Below are positions 53,430 through 63,700 of a stretch of DNA of 64,000 bases, piece by piece (position 1 is the stretch's first letter; every line of letters starts with the position of its first letter). The stretch is from Vreelandella neptunia. GTDB lineage: Bacteria > Pseudomonadota > Gammaproteobacteria > Pseudomonadales > Halomonadaceae. Under the pieces are notes generated by a model that saw only the letters and a list, made by a program, of their open reading frames with translations, was not told the DNA's origin and did not search any database. The DNA is taken from contig NZ_JAKVTW010000008.1 of assembly GCF_022489065.1 (NCBI RefSeq), forward strand, positions 111,630 to 175,629. Direction: 5' to 3'. The position numbers were made by a program, and so were the translations under genes.

Positions 53430-56009
53430 TTACGCTTCACCGAGCAGTCCCAGGCTGGCGGCTGGGGCTTGGCGACGCAACCCACGGGAAAGCACATGAC
53501 CAATCACGCCAATCAATAGCGCCCCGCCGATGGGCAGTAAGAGCCATACCCCAAGGTGAAGTCGCGGGGTTAGATCCAGTAGATACAGGTACAGCGCGGC
53601 CGTGGTCAGCTCTGCAAGCACCGCGCCCATCAAACCACTGGCGAAGCCCAGCAGCGCGTACTCAGCCCCCTGAATTCGTGAAATCATTTTGCTGCCTGCG
53701 CCAAATACGCGTAGCAGGCCGCTTTCATGAGCACGTACCGGTAGGCTTGCGGTAAGCGCGGCATACAGCACGCTAACGCCTGCTAACAGCACCAATGCGA
53801 GCACTAACTCCACCGCACGGGTGACTTGGGCCAGTACATCGCGCACCTGGCCTAAAATGGCGTCCACGTTGAGCAACGAAACACCGGGGAAGTCGGTAAT
53901 AAGTTCACGAATCAACCCCTGCTCTGCTTCTGGCAGGTGGAAGGCAGTGATGTAACTATGGCCAAACTGCTCCAACACCCCTGGCGGAAAAATAACGAAG
54001 AAATTAGGCTGAAAGCTGTCCCAATTTAGGCTGCGTAAGCTGGTAATTTGGGTCGTAATTTCATCACTACCCACAGAGAACGTCATCTCATCACCTATGC
54101 CCAGGCCAAGCCTTTCGGCCAGCCCATCTTCTACAGAAATGGGGACTGGTGTTGCCCGCTGCGTCGCATCGACAGCGCTCATCCAACCTTGGCTCTCACC
54201 CCCCTCTTCACTGCCCGGTTGAGGCGCTGAGAACCATTCACCCGCAACTACCTCGTTGCCTTCCGGTAACTCAGACTGCCAGGTAAGATTCAGTTCGCGG
54301 CGCAGCGAATTGTCACCACGCGCATCTGGCGGAACGGCATCGGTAGGTGACTGGTCATTAATCGCAATGACACGGCCTCGCACCATCGGGTAGAGGGTGC
54401 TTTGGGTTTCTACCCGCGGCGATACGGCCGCATCAAAGGGGTCCCGCTCAGAAGGCTGAATATTGATGGCAAAGTAGTTAGGGGTATTTTCAGGCAGTTG
54501 ATCTTGCCATGTGCTTAGCAAGTCGCCGCGAACCAGCACAATCATTGCCATAGCAAAAAACGTAACTGAAAACGCTAGCAGTTGCCCCAAGCCCGCTTGA
54601 CGCCGCCGCGCCAACTGGCGGCCGCCTAAACGCAGCGCCTGCGACCACTCACTACGCCCGGAAAACCGATGCACTAAACGCAGTAAGCCGCTCAACAGCA
54701 GCGCGCTAATCATCCACAGCACGCCTAGTAGTAGCGCACCGCCGAGTAATAGCCCGACCGCTAGGGGCAGGCTGCCCGAATAGAGCCATAGCAACCCACC
54801 AAATACGATACTGGCAACTCCAACCACCAACCAAGCCGAGGGCGGCAGTGGGTCTAGCTCGCGACGCAGCACTTTTAACGCGCTGACCCGTTTGATACGC
54901 AGAAGCGTTGGACCAGCAAACCCGACTAGCACGGCAAGTGCCGTAAATACGCCTAACCCCAGAGGCATAAGGCCAGGTGGCGGTAGCGTCATGGGTAGAA
55001 AGCTTACTAATAGCCAAATCAGTATCGCTTGACCCATCAGCCCAAGCAGCGCGCCGATGGCTGCGGCGACTAACGCAAGCCCCATTAATTGAAGGGTAAA
55101 GATGGTCACTAATTGGCGTTGACTGGCCCCAAAACAGCGCAGCAGTGCAGCGGTATCCAAATGACGCTCCACATAGCGACGAGTCGACATCGCCACCGCC
55201 ACGCCCGCTAGTAATACCGCGGCTAAACCGGCTAATCCAAGATAGCTTTCAGCTCGCTGCAGCGCATTACCTAGCTGTGGGCGATCCACCCTTACATCAC
55301 GCACCTCTACGCCGTCCCGGCGTAATTCAGCGAGTAGGCCCTGCACTTGATCAAGCGCTGCAGGCGACCCTGCCGCTAAGATTTCAAACTCAATCCGCGA
55401 GCCTTCCTGCACTAGGCCAGTGGCTTCGACATCTGCCGTATTGAGCATCAAGCGCGGATTGAAATTACCAAAACCGCCGGACTGATCCGCTTCACGTTCA
55501 ATAATCCCCGTTACGACCAGTTCGGTTTGCCCCACTTGAACCCGGTCACCGAGCTCGATTTCAACCAGCTCAACCAAACGGGGGTCAGCCCATGCTTCCC
55601 CAGGCGGCGGACCGGAGGCGATTTGCTCGGTGCCATCGCCAAAATCCACATAAGAGACGCCGTAGTGAGGGTAAACATCATCCACGGCCTTTAAGCTAGC
55701 GGGTTGAAAACGCCCATTGCGGCTAATCATCGATACTAGATCGACTTGGTCACTAAGGACGAACCCGGCACTTTCGAGGCGTTCTCGCAACTCTGCTGAA
55801 AACGGATCGCGCTGCTCTAAGACTAAATCACCGCCCAGCATTTGCCCTGCCTGACGCTCCAAGCCGCGCTCTAGACGATCCAGAAAAAACGCGATCATGG
55901 TGGAAGCCGCGACGGCCAATACCAGGGCAATAAAGAGCGCGCGCACATCGGCTGCACGCAGGTCTCGCTTAAGGCTGCGCATGGCCAATCGCCAGTTTAC
56001 ATCGCTCAT
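53430..56009 (-). CDS. ybbP: FtsX-family ABC transporter permease (YbbP-like)
   Basis: Protein of 859 residues with the two-block FtsX/MacB arrangement: an N-terminal span, a large periplasmic domain, three spans, a second MacB-like periplasmic domain and three C-terminal spans. N-terminal VNWRLAMRSLKRDLRAADVRAL is typical of YbbP. It overlaps ybbA by four bases and pairs with it. E. coli YbbAP acts in lipophilic compound transport, often with TesA; substrate here not predictable. Confidence 0.93.
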   Translation of the reverse strand: MSDVNWRLAMRSLKRDLRAADVRALFIALVLAVAASTMIAFFLDRLERGLERQAGQMLGGDLVLEQRDPFSAELRERLESAGFVLSDQVDLVSMISRNGRFQPASLKAVDDVYPHYGVSYVDFGDGTEQIASGPPPGEAWADPRLVELVEIELGDRVQVGQTELVVTGIIEREADQSGGFGNFNPRLMLNTADVEATGLVQEGSRIEFEILAAGSPAALDQVQGLLAELRRDGVEVRDVRVDRPQLGNALQRAESYLGLAGLAAVLLAGVAVAMSTRRYVERHLDTAALLRCFGASQRQLVTIFTLQLMGLALVAAAIGALLGLMGQAILIWLLVSFLPMTLPPPGLMPLGLGVFTALAVLVGFAGPTLLRIKRVSALKVLRRELDPLPPSAWLVVGVASIVFGGLLWLYSGSLPLAVGLLLGGALLLGVLWMISALLLSGLLRLVHRFSGRSEWSQALRLGGRQLARRRQAGLGQLLAFSVTFFAMAMIVLVRGDLLSTWQDQLPENTPNYFAINIQPSERDPFDAAVSPRVETQSTLYPMVRGRVIAINDQSPTDAVPPDARGDNSLRRELNLTWQSELPEGNEVVAGEWFSAPQPGSEEGGESQGWMSAVDATQRATPVPISVEDGLAERLGLGIGDEMTFSVGSDEITTQITSLRSLNWDSFQPNFFVIFPPGVLEQFGHSYITAFHLPEAEQGLIRELITDFPGVSLLNVDAILGQVRDVLAQVTRAVELVLALVLLAGVSVLYAALTASLPVRAHESGLLRVFGAGSKMISRIQGAEYALLGFASGLMGAVLAELTTAALYLYLLDLTPRLHLGVWLLLPIGGALLIGVIGHVLSRGLRRQAPAASLGLLGEA

Positions 56010-56890
56010 TGCGCCCCCTCGTCAATCGAAGCGGCGGTGGGTACGATGTTGTCAGGTACGGCTTCTAACTTGCCATGGTCCAATCGCAGGCAGCGATCAC
56101 AGCGCCGCGCCAGAGCATGGTCATGGGTGACCAAAATAAGCGTGGTGCCCGCTTCCCTGTTTAGCGTGAAGAGTAGATCGATGATTTGCGCACCGGTGTC
56201 CGGATCTAGATTACCGGTGGGCTCATCGGCAAATACCAACTCTGGGTCGGTTACGAAAGCACGGGCAACGGCCACCCGCTGCTGCTCACCACCGGAAAGC
56301 TGTTTCGGTAAGTGCTCTACACGCTCGCCAAGCCCCACACGCGCTAACCACTGGGCAGCGGTTTGTGTCTCCCCGGCGCGCGGTGACAACTCAAGCGGCA
56401 ACATGACATTTTCAAGGGCACTCAAGGTAGGCAGTAACTGAAAGTTTTGGAATACAAAACCCACTCTTCCAGCCCGTAGCGCTGCACGGCCATCTTCATC
56501 TAAACGGCTAAGCGCGTGCCCAAATAGCGTTAGTTCACCATCGCTTGGCGTATCAAGACCTGCCAGCAACCCTAACAGCGTTGATTTTCCGGCACCGCTT
56601 TTGCCTAAAATCGCAACACTCTCACCCGCCGCTACGCTGAGCGATAGGTCGTGTAAGATAGTCAGCGAGCGCTCTCCGCTGGTGACTTTTTTAGACAGCT
56701 TATCCGCGTGCAGCACCGGCTGCCCGGCAGCTTTGGGGGCAGACCCCACTGAGGATTGAGGAACATCGCTTGTTGTTTGATTGTCTGAAGTGGGCTGGCG
56801 CCCTCCTTGGGGCGACACGCTTGCAATCGATTTATCAGTAGATGAATGTGCGGTTTTATCTGAGGAGCTTGAACTTGAGGAATAAGACAT
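56006..56890 (-). CDS. ybbA: ABC transporter ATP-binding protein (YbbA-like) with Ser-rich N-terminal extension
   Basis: ATPase with Walker A GKSGAGKST, signature LSGGEQQR, Walker B LVFADEPTGNLD and His in LVTHDHA. Residues 1-60 from ATG 56890 are low-complexity (Ser, Thr, Gln, Asp), an extension usual YbbA lacks; the true start may lie farther in at a non-ATG codon. The ATG 56890 overlaps the tesA ATG 56889 on the other strand. Confidence 0.9.
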   Translation of the reverse strand: MSYSSSSSSSDKTAHSSTDKSIASVSPQGGRQPTSDNQTTSDVPQSSVGSAPKAAGQPVLHADKLSKKVTSGERSLTILHDLSLSVAAGESVAILGKSGAGKSTLLGLLAGLDTPSDGELTLFGHALSRLDEDGRAALRAGRVGFVFQNFQLLPTLSALENVMLPLELSPRAGETQTAAQWLARVGLGERVEHLPKQLSGGEQQRVAVARAFVTDPELVFADEPTGNLDPDTGAQIIDLLFTLNREAGTTLILVTHDHALARRCDRCLRLDHGKLEAVPDNIVPTAASIDEGAQ

Positions 56891-57587
56891 GAAGCGTGGC
56901 ATCCCTATGGCATGGCATGGACTGAACCGCATGGTAACCGGATGGCTGGTAGTGCTGATAGTCACCTTTGCCTCATCATCTATCAACGCAGAGCCTGTTA
57001 ACGCAGATTCTGGCCCCACCCTATTGGTGATGGGTGATAGTTTGAGCGCCGCTTACGGCATAGAGCGTGAAGAGGGCTGGGTTAGCCTCCTAACACAGCG
57101 TTTAGAAGGCAAAGCACACGTTATTAACGCCAGTATTAGCGGTGAAACAACATCCGGGGGACTACAAAGGTTCGCTGACATTATCGGACAGCGGCAGCCG
57201 GATATTGTTCTACTGGAATTAGGCGGCAATGATGGTTTGCGTGGCCTGCCACCCAATCAGATGCAGGCAAACCTAGCCAGCATGATTGAGCAGAGCCAAG
57301 AGGCAGGCGCACAAGTACTGCTATTGGGGATCGATATTCCGCCCAACTATGGTCAAGCGTACCGTGATGCGTTTACCGGTGTCTTTTACTCCCTGGCAGA
57401 AGAGTACGATGTATCGTTAGTGCCTTTTTTACTTGAGGATATTGCTCTCGATAATGCCCTAATGCAGAGCGACGGCATTCACCCTACCGCCGATGCTCAG
57501 CCGATTATCCTCGACAATATATGGCCCGAGCTTGAGCCGCTGATTGACCCCCTATTAGAAACAACGCATCAGGCGGCAGTTCAATAA
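56889..57587 (+). CDS. tesA: Periplasmic multifunctional acyl-CoA thioesterase/lysophospholipase (SGNH)
   Basis: Protein of 232 residues with signal peptide (about 1-34), GDSL block MGDSLSAAYGIE, the GGND block LGGNDGLRG and C-terminal D-x2-H in SDGIHPTADAQ, the SGNH hydrolase catalytic set. Divergent from ybbA with shared CATG at the starts; its ribosome site GAGGA lies within ybbA coding sequence. The tesA/ybbAP arrangement is conserved. Confidence 0.93.
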   Translation: MKRGIPMAWHGLNRMVTGWLVVLIVTFASSSINAEPVNADSGPTLLVMGDSLSAAYGIEREEGWVSLLTQRLEGKAHVINASISGETTSGGLQRFADIIGQRQPDIVLLELGGNDGLRGLPPNQMQANLASMIEQSQEAGAQVLLLGIDIPPNYGQAYRDAFTGVFYSLAEEYDVSLVPFLLEDIALDNALMQSDGIHPTADAQPIILDNIWPELEPLIDPLLETTHQAAVQ

Positions 57588-57673
57588 GCCCACCCTTTTG
57601 ACTGAGAGGTATAGCACTTCCACTCGCCAGCTTGTAATCTTAAGCCCTATTTGGCAGTTACTAACGGCGACTC

Positions 57674-58375
57674 ATGCCTGCACCCTCGCATAACACTCCT
57701 GCATTTTCGCGTCGCCAGTTCTTAGCAACTGTCGGCGCGCTTTGGTTAGGCGCCGGTCTTGGCATTCATCCAACGCCTGCCGCAGCGTTTGACCCGCAAC
57801 GCTTACGCCAAAGCATGCAACAACAGTATGGGCAGCCTGGTTTATCAGTATTAGAAGAGTGGTTTGATCTGCTTCGACAGCTGCAGAGCCAAGACGTACA
57901 AACCAAACTGCGTGGAGTTAATGACTTCTTTAATCGCCGCATCCGATGGGTTGACGACATCCAGGTATGGGGGCAAGAGGATTACTGGGCGACGCCATTG
58001 GAAGCGATAGGTAAAGGCCAGGGCGATTGCGAGGATTACTCCATTGCCAAGTACATTACCCTTAAACAATTGGGCGTTACTAGCCAGTATCTACGTATGA
58101 TTTATGTTCGCGCGCGCATAGGGCGTAGTCAGATCACCCAAGCCCATATGGTGCTGGGTTATTACTCGACACCTGATGCAGAGCCATTGGTGTTAGACAA
58201 TATTGTACCTTCTATCACTCCTGCTTCTCAGCGCACTGATCTTGATCCACTGTTTAGTTTTAACAGCGAAGGGCTTTGGGCTGGCGGCTCATCTGAATCA
58301 CGCGCCGACCCACTTGCTCGACTATCACGTTGGCGCAGCGTCATCGAACGTATGCAAACCCAGGGTTTCATTTAA
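57674..58375 (+). CDS. lapG: LapG-type periplasmic cysteine protease (BTLCP) with Tat-like signal
   Basis: Bacterial transglutaminase-like cysteine proteinase of 233 residues that cleaves LapA-type adhesins near the N terminus to release cells from biofilm. Catalytic triad candidates C119 (GKGQGDCEDYS), H158 (QAHMVLGYY) and D175 (PLVLDNI). N terminus FSRRQFLATVGALWLGAG resembles a twin-arginine signal. Followed 14 bases later by lapD. Confidence 0.92.
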   Translation: MPAPSHNTPAFSRRQFLATVGALWLGAGLGIHPTPAAAFDPQRLRQSMQQQYGQPGLSVLEEWFDLLRQLQSQDVQTKLRGVNDFFNRRIRWVDDIQVWGQEDYWATPLEAIGKGQGDCEDYSIAKYITLKQLGVTSQYLRMIYVRARIGRSQITQAHMVLGYYSTPDAEPLVLDNIVPSITPASQRTDLDPLFSFNSEGLWAGGSSESRADPLARLSRWRSVIERMQTQGFI

Positions 58376-58389
58376 AAGGAATTGGCACG

Positions 58390-60294
58390 ATGTCACTTAT
58401 TAAACAACTTTGGCTTGCCATTATTACCCTGCTATTGCTGTCGTTCATTGGCAGCCTCGCCATTAGTATTACCACCAGTCGCGACTATATCGAGCAGGAG
58501 GTGCGTATTAAGAATGAAGACAATGCCACTGCCCTAGCCCTCTCTATGAGCCAGCTGGATAAAGACCTGGTGACGTTGGAGCTTTTAATAGCCGCTCAAT
58601 TCGATACCGGCTATTACCGCCAAATTACGCTGCGTGACACAGACGATAGTGTGCTGATTGAGCGCACAGCCGAAGAGTATAGCGGCGATGTGCCTGCCTG
58701 GTTTCGTCAGCTCGTTGAGTTTGATGTGCCCAGCGGCATAGCGACGATTCAAGATGGTTGGCGTCAATACGGCACGTTGGAGCTTGAGAGCCAGCACAGT
58801 TTTGCCTACACCTCTTTATGGCGCAGCATGCTGGAGCTCGCCGCCTGGTTTTTACTCGCTGGAGTGATCAGTTTAGCGATTGCCACCGTGATCGTTCGTG
58901 GTATTAAGCACCCTCTTTCCCGCGTAGTCTCTCAGGCCCAAGATATCAGCGCCCGACGCTTTACCACCATTAAAGAGCCACGCACACTAGAACTTCGCCA
59001 AGTCACCCAAGCGATGAACGTGCTATCTGCCAACGTTCATCAAATGCTAAGTCACGAAAGTCATAAATTAGATGAGTTACGTCGCCATTTACAGCATGAC
59101 CGAGTTACCGGCGCGCTTAATCGTGATGTATTTATGGGCAAACTTTCATCCCAATTGAGCAGTGATGATGCTCGAGCATCGGGCATGCTGGTCATGGTCC
59201 GGGTACAGGATTTAGAAACGCTCAACGAGCAGTTAGGTTACGCCGACACCGATCAGCTATTAGCGACGCTAGTGTCTCAACTGGGACAGCTGGATAGCGC
59301 GTCAGCTGAGCCGATAATTGGCCGCCTGAACGGCAGTGATTTTATCTTTATGCTGCCGCTTATGGATGATGTAGAGGAACTTAGAATCCAGGTGATGGCA
59401 GCACTGGCCGAGGTAGCCGCCACAGCGCCCAATGTGGAGATATACCTACCGACGGCGATTGTGCCTTATGCCCCCCATGATGAGCGTGGCACGCTTTTAG
59501 CCACTCTGGATGATGCCTTAGCTCAAGCTGAAAGCTTGACCTCCTTTGAACAGGTGGTGGTGCGTCAGCGTGAACGCGTTTCCCTTTATAGTACTCATGC
59601 AGAATGGCGTACAGCGTTGGAAACAGCGATCCTGGTAGGTCCAGAACTCGCTTACTTCCCGGTGATTAACACCAAAGGCGACATACTGCACTACGAGTGC
59701 CCGGCACGGTTAAATCTTGCCGGAGAGTGGCAAACCGCGGGTGTGTTCATTCCTTGGATAACCCGCTTTGATATGGAGCCAGCGCTTGACTTAGCGGTTG
59801 TCAAAAAAGCCTTAAGCAACCTCCAAACCGATCCAAAGCCGGTTGGCATTAACCTTTCCGCCGCCTCTATCACTAATACTCAATTTGTTAATGACCTGCG
59901 TGCACTATTAGCAACCCAACCACTGTTGGCCAAACAGCTCTGTTTTGAAGTACCCGCCACACTGAGCACACATGCCATTGGCAGCTTGCGCGGTCTATGC
60001 ACCGCCTTACGTCCGCTTGGATGCACCTTTGGTATTGAGCATGTCGGCGCTGAATTCACCAAGCTCGCCGACCTGCACGATGTGGGACTTAGTTATTTAA
60101 AAATGGATAGCAGCCTTATTCACGCCCTGCATGCATCAACCGAGCAGCAAACCATCGTGCGCGGCATGGCCACGTTATGTCACTCATTAGGCATTGAGGT
60201 GATAGGGGAAGGGGTTGCAGACGATGAGGAACTCGTTTGCTTGTTCCGGGTGGGGGTCGATGGCGCAACCGGGCCAGGCGTGCATCACGCATAA
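58390..60294 (+). CDS. lapD: LapD-type c-di-GMP receptor (degenerate GGDEF/EAL)
   Basis: Inner-membrane receptor of about 634 residues: span 1 (about 5-27), periplasmic domain (about 30-150) that sequesters LapG, span 2, HAMP, degenerate GGDEF (RLNGSDF in place of GGDEF) and degenerate EAL (HYECPARL region; later PVGINLSAASI and YLKMDSSLI are EAL-domain elements). Binding c-di-GMP should hold LapG away from the adhesin. ATG 58390 has AAGGA upstream. Confidence 0.92.
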   Translation: MSLIKQLWLAIITLLLLSFIGSLAISITTSRDYIEQEVRIKNEDNATALALSMSQLDKDLVTLELLIAAQFDTGYYRQITLRDTDDSVLIERTAEEYSGDVPAWFRQLVEFDVPSGIATIQDGWRQYGTLELESQHSFAYTSLWRSMLELAAWFLLAGVISLAIATVIVRGIKHPLSRVVSQAQDISARRFTTIKEPRTLELRQVTQAMNVLSANVHQMLSHESHKLDELRRHLQHDRVTGALNRDVFMGKLSSQLSSDDARASGMLVMVRVQDLETLNEQLGYADTDQLLATLVSQLGQLDSASAEPIIGRLNGSDFIFMLPLMDDVEELRIQVMAALAEVAATAPNVEIYLPTAIVPYAPHDERGTLLATLDDALAQAESLTSFEQVVVRQRERVSLYSTHAEWRTALETAILVGPELAYFPVINTKGDILHYECPARLNLAGEWQTAGVFIPWITRFDMEPALDLAVVKKALSNLQTDPKPVGINLSAASITNTQFVNDLRALLATQPLLAKQLCFEVPATLSTHAIGSLRGLCTALRPLGCTFGIEHVGAEFTKLADLHDVGLSYLKMDSSLIHALHASTEQQTIVRGMATLCHSLGIEVIGEGVADDEELVCLFRVGVDGATGPGVHHA

Positions 60295-60361
60295 GCCCCA
60301 CTGTGGGATAATGAGGCCTGAGCTACCCAGTCTCGTAGCGGCACTGTTGCAGTAAGTTCGA

Positions 60362-60685
60362 CTAAATAGTGTCGCTGTCCCCCCCCAGTAAGTCGACGTT
60401 ATTTTTTACTCGTAAAGACTTACGCTCCATCACTTTCGCCTGCGCAGCTTCCGGTAGGTCAGTGAAGGTGATGATCCCCTTCTCTAACAGCACTTCCAAT
60501 ATATCCTCTACGACCCTTACAAATGCCAAGTCAGACGCTAGAAAATGGGCCGATGGCTCGGGCTGATCAGCGAGAAAAGCCAATACTTCAGGCGAGTCTG
60601 GAGCGATAGTTTCACTGCACTCAGAGGTTGGCTCCTTACTGAGCATGATTATCTCGTTGGATGAATTGCGTTTGGTGTAGAGCAT
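60362..60685 (-). CDS. Conserved small hypothetical protein
   Basis: Protein of about 107 residues starting LYTKRNSSNEIIMLSKEPT, with a central FLASDLAFVRVVEDILEVL and LPEAAQAKVMERKSLR. The pattern recalls a Pseudomonas/Halomonas family that is often mislabelled as a tryptophan synthase beta-like protein, although it has no PLP site. Start ATG 60685 has AGGAAAGG upstream. Function unknown. Confidence 0.75.
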   Translation of the reverse strand: MLYTKRNSSNEIIMLSKEPTSECSETIAPDSPEVLAFLADQPEPSAHFLASDLAFVRVVEDILEVLLEKGIITFTDLPEAAQAKVMERKSLRVKNNVDLLGGDSDTI

Positions 60686-60750
60686 GGGCCTTTCCTTTGT
60701 GGGTAAAAGCAATACAGGATTATCTACTAGCATACCTAACTAGATACAGA

Positions 60751-60772
60751 AAGGCCGCCCTGGGGCGGCCTT
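60751..60772 (-). terminator. Terminator after the adhesin gene
   Basis: Stem AAGGCCGCCC / GGGCGGCCTT with a 2-base loop, just downstream of the adhesin stop, followed on the minus strand by TTTCTG. Confidence 0.75.
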
Positions 60773-60786
60773 GTTATTGCTTTTAC

Positions 60787-63700
60787 TTATTGATCTATTT
60801 TTAGCTGATCGTTGTCTAGCATGCCTTGAATAAAGTCTGAAGAGTTGCCACCCTGCGGCATTTCCACTCCTTTCAAAACAATATGTTGATCAGCGTTGCT
60901 ACCATCCGCCGCCAAGCCACCGTCAGACTTAACATGAAGCACAGTGTCTTCACCCTGCTGCTCGGCGAAGATGTATTCATCAATACTACCGCTGCTTTCA
61001 TCTTGAAGCAGGTCTGCTAAATCCAGACGGTCTGCTTCACTATCCACACCAAACTCACCTACGTGGAAATCCATTACTTGATCTTCAGCCGGCTCATTAG
61101 CCGTGCCTTGATCGCCAAACTCCCATGCAAAGGTATCGGCTCCTGCCCCACCATAAAGGAGGTCGTTGCCTTCACCACCGATTAGAGAGTCATTGCCTGC
61201 ACCACCAATGAGAATATCATCACCAGCTCCACCGTCTAGATTGTCGTTTCCACCATCGGTGCGCGTCTCATTAATCAGCGTTTGCCAGTTATCTCGTACA
61301 TAGCTAATGGTCTGCTCGTCATTGGGGGCGACACCATCATTTACTTCCCACTTCAAGTAATCGCGGAGACCTTCATAACCAAGGCCTTCATGGCTGCCTG
61401 CACCAAAGAAGATACCGGTGTCTTGATTAGTCCATTCGAGATGATCGGTATTAATAGCGTCACCAAAGATAATATCATTACCTTCGCCTCCAGAGAGAAT
61501 ATCCCCACCCAAAGCTTCAAGCTCGTCGAACTCTGAGCTCCCTTCAAGGGCAGCAGCTAAATCCTCTGCATTATTAACTATTGATACTTCACCATATGGA
61601 GCAATTACAGTGGAATTTCCCCATACGCTGTTCAGTGAGCCAGAATTAGTTACATCGGAGTTATCAAAGAACTGAAGGATTGACTCATTAACCCCCTTTC
61701 CAATTCCGATGGCATTAACAGACGAAGTGTCTGAAAGCGACTCGAATGCTTTTACCGATGCATTAAACGTCTCAATAGTGGTGCTATTGCCTGTACCGCG
61801 GATTTCACCAGAACTGTTGTAGTAATTGGTTGGATCACCGTCCGTCAGGAAGTAAGTCAGATTTTCAAACTCACCTGCTGTTTGAGAACCATTTTGAGTG
61901 TTAAACCATTCTGCCGCCTGCAAAAATGCTGCTTGGTAGTTGGTTCCACCGTTTGCTTGAAGGCTATTAACAGCATTAATTAACTGCTGAACATTTCCTG
62001 AGTTGAGATCCTGAATAACCACCGGCGTAAGTGCATTCGCTGAAAAAGGCACTAACTGAACGTTAATGGTACCATCATGGTCCTCCAACTGGTTAGCAAG
62101 ATTTACCAAAGCCTGCTGAGTCAAAGCCATCCTTGAAAAACCTTCATTACCAGATTCATTACCCATACTACCTGAAACATCTACAATCAAAGAGATATTG
62201 TAATTGGTTGCTGGGTCAATAAGGGTAACCTTGCCCCCACGGTCACCCATAATCAGATCATCGCCTCCGCCAGCGACTATTTCATCATTTCCGTTCGTAC
62301 CAACGTTTAATTCAGCAGGCTGCTGAACATCATATGCAGCATTCGTTTCAGCATTATAAGGATTACCATAGCTATCAACACCGGCTACCGACGCCGTCAC
62401 CTCACCATTAGAAAGCTCGCTGATAACGTTCTCAGGAATTTCAACACTCCAAGAGCTACCATCGTCTGCTACCGTCGTGTCAAACGTATTTCCATCGATA
62501 GTGACGGTAATAACGTCTCCAACACTAACGCTCCCGCTGACAGTACCTGTAATAGTGTGAGCGCTATCACTTTCGCTATTATTAAGCACATTGTCATCCC
62601 CAAACAGAGGCTCGTTGATAACAATAACGGCTTCAGGTGCCGCAGCAACGTCTTTCGCATCTTCAGCACTACTAATATTATTTGCGGCATCAGCAACAGT
62701 TGCCGTAACTGTGACGTTAGCCATACCTTCTGAGACAGGCACCTGAACACTTAGGCCGTTACTTAAATCGGCTTGGGTTACTGGGCGACTTATGATCGAT
62801 CCATCAACGGTATTAGCAGTGACAGTAACGACATCTCCAACCTTTACAGTACCTCCAAGCTCAATAAACGCCTCAGCATGACCTGCCGTTCCAGACGCTA
62901 GCTCATCAATATTATAAACATCATCTTCACCAGCTCCCATAAGCTCAACAGTCACATTGGGCCCTAAGTCATCAGGCACAGCACTTTCTGCACTAGGCTC
63001 ACCAATTACAACATCGACTGTATCGCTTTCGTTACCTGCTTCATCAATCACTTTGTACTGGAAGCCAGCCTGGGGTACTTCCTTATACTCAAGTGAAGAT
63101 AGGTAGTAATCGCTATTATCGGTTGGTACCTGACCGGTGGTTCCATCAGCATACGGTTCGGCGGTAAAGCGCAGTTGATCAAAAATCACTCCCTCAATAG
63201 TAAATGTGCCATTGTCATAGCCATTTCCAGGAGTAAAGTCGACATCTTGACCATTTAATTGCGCACCATTTGTACCACTGAACGTCCACTCCCCCACCAA
63301 CTCACCATTAAGATAAGCGGCAACAGAACCCACCTCACCTTCGCTGGCAATTAGATTAGCAACCGTTACGGTGGCCTCTCCAATGGGGCGCTGGAAGTCG
63401 AAAATCATCGTCTCGGACTTTCCTTCACGAAAACCTAACTGTTCAGGCTCCTCAAGTTGGTCTCCGGTATTGTCCGTAATACCTAACCGTCCGCCAGATT
63501 GACCTCTGACTAAACCATCATTTCTCGTTCCATCTAAGTTATAGCCATAAATATCAACATCACCGGCACGCCAATCTGACGCATACCGTCCACTGAGCGT
63601 GGTGCTATCTACAGACTCCATCGCTGTTATGAGCTGCTCCTGAGTCACTGCCCAGTAGAGAGTATCTTCTGTATCAAACTCACTGTTTATTGTCGCAAGT

